From Spirochaetales bacterium (GTDB taxonomy: Bacteria; Spirochaetota; Spirochaetia; JABEVK01), in the NCBI GenBank assembly GCA_947478845.1, contig CANJXC010000003.1, positions 62,001 to 126,000 on the forward strand: DNA of 64,000 nt, in the 5' to 3' direction. A program made the position numbers and the translations under genes. Shown one piece after another: positions 30,038 to 38,463 of the stretch. Positions within the stretch are counted from its first letter, which is position 1; every line of letters starts with the position of its first letter. The notes under the pieces were generated by a model. It saw nothing but the letters and a program-made list of their open reading frames with translations, did no database searches and was not told the DNA's origin.

Positions 30038-32392
30038 TTATTGGGGCGAAGATTTCGGCCTAGGTTTGGCGGTGGGCTCGGCCTCTAGGGGGTTTTCTGG
30101 CCAGTAGTGGCGCGGGTATTGGCCCCGCATCGCCTTGCGCACTTCCTGATAAGTGGTGGCCCAAAAACTGGCGAGGTCGGTGGTGATTTGCAGGGGTTTA
30201 TGGCCGGGACTGAGCAAGTGGAGAACCACGGCCACGCCTGCGACTCGGGGGGATGCTGCCAAGCCAAAAACTTCCTGGATGCGGACTTCCATGTGAACAG
30301 AGAACTGACCGGGCTCGCTACCGTCCTCGCGGTATTCGAGTTTGCGTCGGCTCCCGCTGGGGACAACCAAGCTCTCCGGGGCCCGGGATTCCAATTGCTG
30401 CCGAACCTGGAACGGCAGTTGACCAGCTAGGGCCCTGGTCAAGGAGGCTTCTGAGTAGAGCTCTGGGCCAGACCTGAGGTCTAAGCCCGACCAATCGGCG
30501 AACTCGGCGAGCCAACCCCAGTCGACTGGCCCGTCGGCCTCGACGAAACTGAGCCGAACCAGGAGTTGACGGGAGGTCTGTCCCCACGGCAGCTTTCTGT
30601 GGTCGGTGGCTAGTCGGTGACGCAGCGAAGCCAGAACGGCTTCTTTCGCGTCGCTAACGGCCAAACCGGTGCGCTCAAACTCCAGCGCCCCCCACCGGCG
30701 CACGCGGAACACTCGCGGCCGCCAGCCGGCCCATTCCACTTCGAGGACCTCCTCGATGAGCGAACCCAGTACGGCGCGGGCCGCACCCCGGCCTAGCGGT
30801 GCGGCCAGCCACACAGTACCCACCCCCGCCGTGCCGGCATCGGCTTCCGCCACCACAAGGGTTTCTTCAGCGGCCAAGGCACCCCGAACCCTCACCATGC
30901 GCCCTGAGGGAAGCTGGAACTGCGCTGAGACACCGGTGGTTTGGGCGCGGAAGGCAATCCGGTCCGGGTAAGCCCAGGCCAAAAGCCCCCCAACCTCTTC
31001 AGGATTGCTCTGAGCAGCTACTGCGAGCCGAGCCCTGACATCCGGGTCGGTACTTACAGCGCGATCCCGCTGCTCCAGCAGTTCCACGATTAGCTCGGCC
31101 AACCGCTTCTGTTGGGGGGCGGCCCGGAGAACCATCCGTCCCCAGCGCGGTCCGGTCCCTAAGCGGGTGATCGCCTTGCCAAGCTCTGTGACGGCCCCGC
31201 CTGAGTCGAGGGCTTCGAGCGACCGCAACTGAGTGCGGGCAGCTTCCCAAGCTGGTTGCGAGGGTTCGGTCATCCACGGAAGTCCGGAAACTTCCCTCAC
31301 TCCCCACACCGCACATTCCAGCACCAATGGCCCTAGGTCTGCCCGGCGAATTTCGGGGTCGGTTTCTGGCACCAAGGCCTCGCGTTCGGTCCACAGGCGC
31401 CAGCAGAGTCCCGGCCCCGTGCGTCCGGCCCGTCCGCGCCTTTGATCGGCAGAGGCCTGGCTCACGGCTTCAGTGACCAGACGGTTGAGCGCCCGGCCCT
31501 GGTCGTAGCGGCCCAACCGGGCCCATCCCGCATCAATCACCAGCTCCACTCCGGGAATGGTGACGCTGGTTTCGGCTACCGACGTGGACAAAACTGTTTT
31601 TCGGCTGCCGGCAGGCAAACCCTCGAGCACCTTGGCCTGTTCTTCGGGGGAAAGGCCGCCATAAAGGAGTTCTATGCTCTCACCTTCTCGACGGGCGGCC
31701 TCGGCAAGCGCTGAATGGACCGACCTTATTTCGTACCCACCGGGAAGAAACACCAAAAGGCTTCCGCTAACGGCCTTCCAGCCCTCCTGCACTTGTTGGG
31801 CCACCCAAGCCCAGGGGTCAGTTCCCCCGGGAGCCGGCCGGTAAACGGTGGTCACCGGAAACAGCCTGCCCGGAGCGTGCACGGCCACCGCCCCCGGCAA
31901 GCGGTTCATTACGGTTTCAAGATTCAGCGTCGCCGAAAACACACCCAGCCTCAGGTCCGGACGGAGCACCTTGCGCACATCGAGGCACAGGGCCAGCCCC
32001 AAGTCGGCGTGAAGCGACCTCTCGTGGTACTCGTCGAAAATCACCAGGCCAACACCGCTGAGTTCGGGGTCACTTTGAATTATCCGCGTCAGTACGCCTT
32101 CGGTGATCACCTCGAGGCGGGTAGACGGCCCCACGCGGGTGTCGTCGGCCATGCGCCAGCCAAAGGTTTTGCCTGGAGGCTCGCCGTGCAGGAAGGCCAT
32201 GCGCGAGGCGGCTGCCCTGGTGGCCACCCGCCGGGGTTCCAGAAGCAGGATTTTGCTGCCGCCAAGCCACGGTTCGTTCAGCAATGCCGGAGGAATCAAG
32301 GTCGTTTTTCCCGTGCCCGGTTCCGCAGTAAGGACCAAAATCGAGTTTTGAGCTAGGGTGCTGCGGATGGCGGGGAGGTAGGTCTCAAGCAC
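30038..32392 (-). CDS. hrpB: ATP-dependent helicase HrpB
   Basis: The 784-residue product is a DEAH-box RNA-helicase-like protein of the HrpB family. It has Walker A LTAEPGTGKTTLIPPALL, DExH box GLVIFDEYHERSLHADLGL, motif III FSATLN, and motif VI QRRGRAGRTGPGLCWRLW. Residues about 430-784 contain the HrpB-specific C-terminal region (WPENPLEAEPTAKPRPKS at the end). Its cellular role in most bacteria is not well defined. GTG start. It converges on mtgA with a 12-bp gap. A small membrane-protein gene ends 15 bp upstream, so they may be cotranscribed. Confidence 0.94.
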   Translation of the reverse strand: MLETYLPAIRSTLAQNSILVLTAEPGTGKTTLIPPALLNEPWLGGSKILLLEPRRVATRAAASRMAFLHGEPPGKTFGWRMADDTRVGPSTRLEVITEGVLTRIIQSDPELSGVGLVIFDEYHERSLHADLGLALCLDVRKVLRPDLRLGVFSATLNLETVMNRLPGAVAVHAPGRLFPVTTVYRPAPGGTDPWAWVAQQVQEGWKAVSGSLLVFLPGGYEIRSVHSALAEAARREGESIELLYGGLSPEEQAKVLEGLPAGSRKTVLSTSVAETSVTIPGVELVIDAGWARLGRYDQGRALNRLVTEAVSQASADQRRGRAGRTGPGLCWRLWTEREALVPETDPEIRRADLGPLVLECAVWGVREVSGLPWMTEPSQPAWEAARTQLRSLEALDSGGAVTELGKAITRLGTGPRWGRMVLRAAPQQKRLAELIVELLEQRDRAVSTDPDVRARLAVAAQSNPEEVGGLLAWAYPDRIAFRAQTTGVSAQFQLPSGRMVRVRGALAAEETLVVAEADAGTAGVGTVWLAAPLGRGAARAVLGSLIEEVLEVEWAGWRPRVFRVRRWGALEFERTGLAVSDAKEAVLASLRHRLATDHRKLPWGQTSRQLLVRLSFVEADGPVDWGWLAEFADWSGLDLRSGPELYSEASLTRALAGQLPFQVRQQLESRAPESLVVPSGSRRKLEYREDGSEPGQFSVHMEVRIQEVFGLAASPRVAGVAVVLHLLSPGHKPLQITTDLASFWATTYQEVRKAMRGQYPRHYWPENPLEAEPTAKPRPKSSPQ

Positions 32393-32407
32393 CCGAACTG
32401 AGTTGCC

Positions 32408-32842
32408 TCAAACCTTCCAGAGACAAGTTCCGACGGCTACAAACAGAAGAACGCGGAAGACAAGCGAAAACCCGGCGTGAACCGCCAGGCGTCGCTCGGG
32501 CCGCTTGCGGATCTTCACCCAGGGCAGGTCGGTGATGGCCATCCCAAGAAGGGGTACCAGAAGGCTGATGTAGGTGGTCATCGAAAGGAAATCGAACACA
32601 TTGGTCCAAGTGGCGCCGATCCAGTGTTGGGTTAACAGCTCAAAGGCCACCCAGCAGAACCACGCTGCCGAAATCCAACCCGACACCATATTGACCGTTT
32701 TGAGAGGCCCATGGGTTTCCTTGCGGTAGAGCACAAAGAGCTCCGTCGCACCGGAGATCGTTCCAAAGCCGAGGGGAATGGCAAAATAAAACAACACGTT
32801 CCAAGGACTGTTTGAGATGATGAGTTCGAGAAGTTGGGTCAA
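32408..32842 (-). CDS. small integral membrane protein
   Basis: The 144-residue product has four hydrophobic segments (about residues 16-40, 54-74, 86-106, 120-140) joined by short basic loops (LYRKETHGP, KIRKRPERR), so a four-helix inner-membrane protein is likely. I do not recognise the family. The start is a TTG at 32842 whose GGAGG ribosome-binding site is the 3' arm of the upstream terminator hairpin. Translation of read-through transcripts from efp may therefore depend on hairpin opening. Confidence 0.65.
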   Translation of the reverse strand: MTQLLELIISNSPWNVLFYFAIPLGFGTISGATELFVLYRKETHGPLKTVNMVSGWISAAWFCWVAFELLTQHWIGATWTNVFDFLSMTTYISLLVPLLGMAITDLPWVKIRKRPERRLAVHAGFSLVFRVLLFVAVGTCLWKV

Positions 32843-32847
32843 AAAAA

Positions 32848-32897
32848 GCCTCCGGAAGCAACGCAGGTTTTCACGTGCATTGTTGCGCCGGAGGCTA
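32848..32897 (-). terminator. intrinsic terminator after efp
   Basis: On the minus strand GCCTCCGG-c-GCAAC, a 17-19 nt loop and GTTGC-tt-CCGGAGGC form a long stem (8 + 5 bp) followed by seven T. This is a textbook Rho-independent terminator, about 47 bp past the efp stop. The 3' arm contains GGAGG, the presumed ribosome-binding site of the TTG-initiated membrane-protein gene. Confidence 0.85.
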
Positions 32898-32944
32898 GTT
32901 TAGTCAATCAGATGACGCATCTGTCATCTTGGGGATTTTGTCGG

Positions 32945-33514
32945 TTACTTGGTGACCTTGACGCGCTCTTTGTACGAGCCGTCGCGGGTGTCGACGCGCA
33001 CCCATTCGCCTTGGTCAACGAAAATCGGAATCATGATATCGAAGCCGGTGTCGAGTTTGGCAGGCTTCATCGCGCGGCCGGAAGTGTCTCCCTTGATGCC
33101 GGGCTCGCAATACACCACCTGGCGGTCGACCAAAATGGGAAGCTTTACGCTCACGGGTTTGCCTTCGTAGAACACGATTTCGACATCCATCCCTTCGGCC
33201 ATGTAGTGGGGCGCGTCCCCGAGGTCTTCGCGATCGATTTCCGACTGCTCAAAGCTCTCGTTGTCCATGAAGTTGAAGGTATCGCCGGTGAGGTACTGGA
33301 AGTTCATCTTCTTGATGTCGAGCAGAATCTCTTCGAAGTTGTCGCTCAACCGGTAGGCAGCCGCCGCGGTGACGCCGGTAAGAAGGTTCTTGACCCGCAA
33401 CTGGGTAACGGACATGTTGCGTCCGGTTTTGGTCCCTTCCAATTTTTGGACGACCAGGACTTCAGTACCGACTTTGAACACGGTCCCGACTTTTAATTCC
33501 GAAGCTGTCAGCAT
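32945..33514 (-). CDS. efp: elongation factor P, arginine type
   Basis: EF-P relieves ribosome stalling at polyproline. The 189-residue product has the usual KOW-like domain I and two OB domains (GDTSGRAMKPAKLDTGFDIM and VDQGEWVRVDTRDGSY are diagnostic). The domain I loop reads LEGTKTGRNMSV, so the residue at the tip is Arg32 in place of the lysine modified by EpmA. Arg32 is the residue rhamnosylated by EarP in Pseudomonas and Neisseria, and an earP gene lies directly upstream. A perfect TATAAT (33551-33546) and AGAGGA precede the ATG, so efp has its own promoter. Confidence 0.96.
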   Translation of the reverse strand: MLTASELKVGTVFKVGTEVLVVQKLEGTKTGRNMSVTQLRVKNLLTGVTAAAAYRLSDNFEEILLDIKKMNFQYLTGDTFNFMDNESFEQSEIDREDLGDAPHYMAEGMDVEIVFYEGKPVSVKLPILVDRQVVYCEPGIKGDTSGRAMKPAKLDTGFDIMIPIFVDQGEWVRVDTRDGSYKERVKVTK

Positions 33515-33545
33515 AATTCGATTCCTCTAAAAGTGATGTTCGCGG

Positions 33546-33551
33546 ATTATA
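33546..33551 (-). promoter_or_regulatory. efp -10 element
   Basis: A perfect TATAAT on the minus strand overlaps the earP stop codon and lies 31 nt before the efp ATG, with AGAGGA between. No clear -35 was seen. Confidence 0.5.
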
Positions 33552-34743
33552 CCTGAAAGCCGTTCAAGAAATCCAGAAGGCGACGGCTCAATTTGTGCGA
33601 TTTCCGGAGTTCGAGGGCCCAGTTGCCGAGAACTCCGGAGAGAACGGCGTGGTGTTCGAAGAAGGCGGCGTAGTGTTCAGCCGGTGGGTCGGTAGCGGAA
33701 TTACGAAGCGGAGTTGCCTCCGGCCGCTTGTTGAACGCGCGGAACTCTTGGGCAAGGCGGGCGAAAACCTCAGCTCCCCAACTCCCCTCGGCAGTGAAGC
33801 GGGGCTCGAACACTTCGAGGAAGGCGTTCACTTTGACCAGCTGGTGGTTTTCCTCTTGCAGGTAGGCGTGCCACAAAAAGGGTTTGCCACTGAGCACGGC
33901 CGTCACCCACGACTCTTCGCCTCGCACCACGTTGAAGTCGGCCTGATTGACCAGCGCCGTGTAGGTGTCCTGATCCACAAACGGAACCAACTGAAGCGCG
34001 ATGCGCTTGAGTCCTGGTGCGAGGTCGGGCCGCGACGCGTTTACCCGCTCCCATGAGGCGAGGGCCCCCTCGCGCTGGCGTCCCTCGAACACCTGCACCC
34101 GGGCCTTGAGGTCTGTCCCCCGCAGATGGTTGCCAAGGTCGGTCCACAGGTTCTCGAAATCGTGCTCGTAGCTGAACAGGGTGATCAGCAGGTCCTCGTC
34201 GCCACGCGACAAGTCGGGGGACAGACCTTGCGGGTTAGTCACGCCCGAGGCGTTAGTGAACACCAGCCCACCGGTGCGCTCGCGGAAGCCGGGAACAAAG
34301 AACACCCTTTCGACGCCGGGTTTGCCCAGCGGCGAGGGCAAAAGGTGGTAGCTTTCCGACCAAGCTTCGGCGGTGAGGTACTCGAGGTGAACCAGCAACA
34401 GCGCGCGCAGGCCCTTAGCCTGGGCCGAACCCGCGGCACCGGAAATAAAAAAAGCCTCCAGGCGCTCCACGGGAGTGGGCGCACCGAAGGCTTCTATTAT
34501 GACCTCAGGAAGAGGGACATACCTCAAGGCCGCAGCATCGAGGGAAGGCACCACCTGCACCGCACCGGTATTTCCGCTCGGATTCAGCGCGCGAAAGGCA
34601 GTCAGGTCGTCGACGAGAATACGGACTTGCCACTCACCATGGTGGCCCGTCGAAAGGTCTTCCACCAGAGCCTGCGCCAAGCGCCACACCACGGCGATGT
34701 CGCCGTAGTTGTCGACCACCTGGCAGACAATTTCGAGGGTCAC
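33547..34743 (-). CDS. earP: EF-P arginine rhamnosyltransferase EarP
   Basis: EarP (formerly DUF2331) is an inverting GT-B enzyme that transfers rhamnose from dTDP-L-rhamnose to Arg32 of EF-P. The 398-residue product begins with the conserved EIVCQVVDNYGDIAVVWRLA, including the Asp-rich DNYGD motif. It has the donor-site segment FNVVRGEESWVTAVLSGKPF followed by LWHAYLQEENHQLVKVNAFL. efp follows after 32 bp. All four dTDP-rhamnose genes are in the window, rfbD only about 3 kb upstream on the same strand. GTG start; it is 6 bp after the barrel-protein stop. Confidence 0.93.
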   Translation of the reverse strand: MTLEIVCQVVDNYGDIAVVWRLAQALVEDLSTGHHGEWQVRILVDDLTAFRALNPSGNTGAVQVVPSLDAAALRYVPLPEVIIEAFGAPTPVERLEAFFISGAAGSAQAKGLRALLLVHLEYLTAEAWSESYHLLPSPLGKPGVERVFFVPGFRERTGGLVFTNASGVTNPQGLSPDLSRGDEDLLITLFSYEHDFENLWTDLGNHLRGTDLKARVQVFEGRQREGALASWERVNASRPDLAPGLKRIALQLVPFVDQDTYTALVNQADFNVVRGEESWVTAVLSGKPFLWHAYLQEENHQLVKVNAFLEVFEPRFTAEGSWGAEVFARLAQEFRAFNKRPEATPLRNSATDPPAEHYAAFFEHHAVLSGVLGNWALELRKSHKLSRRLLDFLNGFQV

Positions 34744-34749
34744 CGGCTA

Positions 34750-36360
34750 TTACCAGCGGGAACCGACATGGATGGTCGCGTACAGGTGCGAGGCAAACAC
34801 GCCAGACACCAGAGCGTCGTTCCACACCAACTCTCCGGTAAGCGAAGCACCCCAGGTTGCCGCTAACGGCTGACCAAAAAGGCTCGCAAAGCTGGGCTCC
34901 CAAGAGCCGTTCCAGGAGGCCCCTGCTTGCAGGCGGGTCTCGATAACACTCTGCGTGAGGAACCTTGTGTAGGGTTGGCCGGTAGGATCGACAAACGGAC
35001 GCTGAAAAGTGGGAGTCCCATTCAGCCAGCCCGGATCGTTGATGGTGCCGTCACCGCCTGGAATGATGCCAGTGCTCGCGTTTCCATGACGCTGCAGCGT
35101 CACGGTGGCGTCGGCACTGTGCCATACTGCTTTGAAGCGAAGGCGGTCGCTGTTGGGCTGCAGCGCGGAGCCGAGGAGCGAGTCTCCGTTGGTATACACC
35201 TCGTAATTGGGACCCAGATCGCCCAGTGAGTTCATGTGAGTATAGGTGTACGGCATGATGGCCGTGTACGAGGTGGTCATCAGGGGCATCCACGGCGAAG
35301 ATCCTGGGCCCCCTGCATACTGCAATTCTCCCTGGAAGGCCACTTTCCATTTGGTATTGAGCTGGAGGGCGGCCATGTCGTTGAACTGGAGGTCGTCCAT
35401 GTAAAGGACGCCCGCGGCCCTCCATCCGGGTTGGAAGCGCCAAACTGCCGACAGCCCCATGAAGCTGTTGTCGCCGTAATTGCTCAGCCCTTGGCTGTTG
35501 AAGTAGATCGACATCGGCAGGAAATAGAGCAGGTTGAGGCTCCCTCCGCCTATCACCGACTCGAAGAACGAAAGGTCAAGTTGCGGAATGGGTGTGCCAA
35601 TGATCTCATGGTAGTACAGATACTTATCTGAACGACCCGAGACCCCGTTGTTGTAACGGGAAGCCAGAACCAGCATGTACTGCAGGTATTGGACGCCGTT
35701 GCCTTGGTAGTTGACTCCCAAGTGTCCTGTGTCGGGCGAAGTGCTGCCCACAATAAGGCCGTCGTCGGAAATCGGGCCGAAAGAATTGCGCGAAAAACCC
35801 AACTGCGCCGAAAATCCCGTGCCGCCGGCCCCACCAACGGCGGCCTCGCCTCTCGGGTCACGCCAGAGGTTCCAAGTTCGCCCTCCCACAACGACATGAC
35901 CGTCGTCGGGGGTGTAATCGTAGGGTGCGCCGGAACCGGGAACGGCGAGCGCCGCGGTGGCGGTATCCGCAGCGCGGACGTCCATGGCGGCAACGGTAGA
36001 CAAGTTCGCATCCACCAAATGCGTAGTGATAAAACTCCCGTGGGGTACCGCGGCAACGCTGGAGCCCAGCACCCAAGTCGAAACCTCCGCCTCGAAATGG
36101 ATGGATTCGGTCAAATCTTTCCGCCACGATTGGGCGAGTTGGTGGTCCTCGGCCGTCGCCTCGGGGCAATTTTCGAGCTCATCGAGCCTGGCAAGCACCA
36201 ATTGGACGCTGAAGGGACGGAAAGACGGAAGCGGGCTGATCATGGCGCGAACTTGCCAGGTATCAAGCTGCCGGTAAAGCGGGTCCTCGAGGTTGAGAAT
36301 ATCGCCGGAGGCCAGAGTGGCCACACCAAGCCCGAAAAATAGGACGAGAAGTCGCCTCAC
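34750..36360 (-). CDS. outer-membrane barrel protein, Wzi/capsule-assembly-like
   Basis: A GTG at 36360, overlapping the metK stop (GTGA), gives a 536-residue product with signal peptide [19 protein letters not shown]. After an acidic N-terminal helical part ([16 protein letters not shown]) the chain is rich in alternating aromatic and polar residues with Gly/Asn turns, and ends in Trp (HVGSRW), as outer-membrane barrels do. [13 protein letters not shown] and [10 protein letters not shown] resemble capsule assembly protein Wzi. It probably anchors or exports the rhamnose-containing polysaccharide. A second protein of similar architecture lies at 38464. Confidence 0.72.
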   Translation of the reverse strand: MRRLLVLFFGLGVATLASGDILNLEDPLYRQLDTWQVRAMISPLPSFRPFSVQLVLARLDELENCPEATAEDHQLAQSWRKDLTESIHFEAEVSTWVLGSSVAAVPHGSFITTHLVDANLSTVAAMDVRAADTATAALAVPGSGAPYDYTPDDGHVVVGGRTWNLWRDPRGEAAVGGAGGTGFSAQLGFSRNSFGPISDDGLIVGSTSPDTGHLGVNYQGNGVQYLQYMLVLASRYNNGVSGRSDKYLYYHEIIGTPIPQLDLSFFESVIGGGSLNLLYFLPMSIYFNSQGLSNYGDNSFMGLSAVWRFQPGWRAAGVLYMDDLQFNDMAALQLNTKWKVAFQGELQYAGGPGSSPWMPLMTTSYTAIMPYTYTHMNSLGDLGPNYEVYTNGDSLLGSALQPNSDRLRFKAVWHSADATVTLQRHGNASTGIIPGGDGTINDPGWLNGTPTFQRPFVDPTGQPYTRFLTQSVIETRLQAGASWNGSWEPSFASLFGQPLAATWGASLTGELVWNDALVSGVFASHLYATIHVGSRW

Positions 36361-37520
36361 CCCACCGCCTTTTTTAGTGCCTCCACTTTGTCGGTGGCCT
36401 CCCAAGGAAATCCCTCGCGTCCGAAGTGGCCGTAGGCAGCGGTCTGGGCAAAAATGGGGCGGCGGAGGCCCAGAGTTTCGATAATTCCCGCCGGTGTCAG
36501 GTCGAACACCTCGGCTACGGCCTTTTCAATGCGCTGCTCGGAAACGGTGCCGGTGCCAAAGGTATCCACCATCACGCTCACCGGAAACGGCACGCCGATG
36601 GCGTAGCTGAGCTGGATTTCGCAGCGCTCTGCCAGGCCTGCGGCCACGATGTTCTTGGCCGCATAACGAGCCATGTAGGCGGCTGAGCGGTCCACTTTGG
36701 TGGCGTCCTTGCCGCTGAAGGCTCCCCCACCGTGACGGCCCATGCCGCCGTAGGTGTCGACGATGATTTTTCGGCCCGTGAGGCCCGAGTCGCCGTGAGG
36801 ACCACCTATGACAAACCGCCCGGTGGGGTTGATGAAGTACTTCGTGTCTTTGCTCAGCAATCCTGTCGGTTCCAGCACCGGTCGGATGATTTTGGCGAGG
36901 AGCTCTTCCTTGAGCCGGTCGTAGGTTACATCGCCATCGTGCTGATGGCTGAGCACCACCGTGTCGATGCCCACCGGTTTGTGGCCTTCATAAAGAATGG
37001 TGACCTGGCTCTTCGCATCGGGCCTAAGCCAGCTGATGCCCCCCGACTTGCGCAGCTCCGCCGCCTTCCGCAGCAAGTTGTGGGCAAACATAATGGGTGC
37101 AGGCATCAGCTCCGGCGTCTCGCGGCAAGCAAAACCGAACATCATGCCTTGGTCGCCAGCGCCTTGTTGGCCTTTGTAGAGGCCCTCACCCGAGACTCCC
37201 TGGCTGATGTCGGGGCTTTGCGCGTGGATGACGTTCATCACGCTCATGGAGTTGTAGTCGAGGCCAAACTCGGGGTTGTCGTACCCGATGCGCCGAGCCA
37301 CGCCGCGCGCGATTTCCTGAAGGTCCACATAGGCATGCGTGGTGAGCTCGCCGCCGACGAGAATCATTCCGGTGGTGGTAAAGGTTTCGCAGGCCACGCG
37401 GCTTTGCGGGTCCTCGGCTAGGCAGGCGTCGAGCACGGCGTCGCTCACCTGGTCGGCAAGTTTGTCGGGGTGGCCTTCGGAAACAGATTCGCTGGTGAAC
37501 AGATGTCGTCGGGTGGTCAT
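36357..37520 (-). CDS. metK: S-adenosylmethionine synthetase
   Basis: MetK makes SAM from methionine and ATP. The 387-residue product has the hallmark [35 protein letters not shown] (GAGDQGxMFGYA motif) and [20 protein letters not shown]. It sits inside a polysaccharide operon with 4-bp overlaps on both sides (rfbD stop/metK ATG; metK stop/barrel GTG), which is unusual for this housekeeping gene. The arrangement could supply SAM for a methylated sugar or simply reflect operon reshuffling. Confidence 0.97.
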   Translation of the reverse strand: MTTRRHLFTSESVSEGHPDKLADQVSDAVLDACLAEDPQSRVACETFTTTGMILVGGELTTHAYVDLQEIARGVARRIGYDNPEFGLDYNSMSVMNVIHAQSPDISQGVSGEGLYKGQQGAGDQGMMFGFACRETPELMPAPIMFAHNLLRKAAELRKSGGISWLRPDAKSQVTILYEGHKPVGIDTVVLSHQHDGDVTYDRLKEELLAKIIRPVLEPTGLLSKDTKYFINPTGRFVIGGPHGDSGLTGRKIIVDTYGGMGRHGGGAFSGKDATKVDRSAAYMARYAAKNIVAAGLAERCEIQLSYAIGVPFPVSVMVDTFGTGTVSEQRIEKAVAEVFDLTPAGIIETLGLRRPIFAQTAAYGHFGREGFPWEATDKVEALKKAVG

Positions 37521-38446
37521 GGAATGAGCATTCCTTTGGAATGGATTTCTTGCAGAAACTTATTAAGACTTGCTTTCCACGGTGGCATTTCAAGTCCGAA
37601 GTTCTGCTTGAGCTTTTCTTTTGAAAGCACCGACCAGGCGGGACGCTTTGCCTTAGTCGGGTATTGGTCAGTGGTCAGGGGGTTCAAGGTGAGAGGCTTG
37701 GCGGGGTCGAGCAGGCCTTCTGCTTGGCCGCCTTTGAGAATTGCTGAGGCAAACTCGAACCAGGTAGACTGCCCCTCCCCGCTCACATGGTAAACACCCC
37801 ACGTTGGGTGGTTTGCCTCGGGTGCGGGCTGGGCAAGCACTTCAGCCATTACGCTGGCTAAGTCTCGCGTCCAAGTGGGCGAACCGAACTGGTCGGCCAC
37901 CACGCCCAACGCTTGCTTGGTTTTCATGAGGCGAAGCATTGTGAACACGAAGTTAGGACCCGCAGCGCCGTATAGCCAAGCGGTACGAAAAATGATGTGC
38001 CGGGCGCAATGTGCGGTGATGCGGGCCTCCCCTTCGGCCTTGGTGCGTCCATACACGCCTTGCGGACCCACGTGGTCGGTCTCGACATAGGGTCGAAGTG
38101 TTGCTTTCGGGCCGGCGACTCCTCTCCCATCGAATACATAGTCGGTGCTTACGTGCAGCAGGGCGGCTCCCAGTCGATCTGCCAATCGAGCGAGGTTTTC
38201 GGCTCCATTGACGTTGAGGCGGGTGCAGGCCTCCACCTCGTCTTCGGCTTTGTCGACGAAGGTGTACGCCGAACAGTTGACGATCCATGTCGGTGGCTTA
38301 GAAAGTTTCGCGGCAAAAACCTCTAACCTAGATGCATCTCCAACGTCCACGTCTCGGCTACTACCCACCCATGGAAGGCCACGGGCCGTGAGACCTTCGC
38401 AAAGCTCGGTACCGAGCATACCATTTTGACCAACAAGCCAGATCAT
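37517..38446 (-). CDS. rfbD: dTDP-4-dehydrorhamnose reductase
   Basis: RfbD carries out the last step of dTDP-L-rhamnose synthesis. The 309-residue short-chain dehydrogenase fold has an N-terminal nucleotide motif ([18 protein letters not shown]), [12 protein letters not shown], the YGRTKAEGE active-site Tyr-x-x-x-Lys and [15 protein letters not shown]. It is about 16 kb away from rfbABC, though on the same strand; the stretch between holds an IS remnant, pseudogenes and a sulfation module. Its stop overlaps the metK ATG. Confidence 0.95.
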   Translation of the reverse strand: MIWLVGQNGMLGTELCEGLTARGLPWVGSSRDVDVGDASRLEVFAAKLSKPPTWIVNCSAYTFVDKAEDEVEACTRLNVNGAENLARLADRLGAALLHVSTDYVFDGRGVAGPKATLRPYVETDHVGPQGVYGRTKAEGEARITAHCARHIIFRTAWLYGAAGPNFVFTMLRLMKTKQALGVVADQFGSPTWTRDLASVMAEVLAQPAPEANHPTWGVYHVSGEGQSTWFEFASAILKGGQAEGLLDPAKPLTLNPLTTDQYPTKAKRPAWSVLSKEKLKQNFGLEMPPWKASLNKFLQEIHSKGMLIP

Positions 38447-38463
38447 AGGAGAATCCTACTTCA

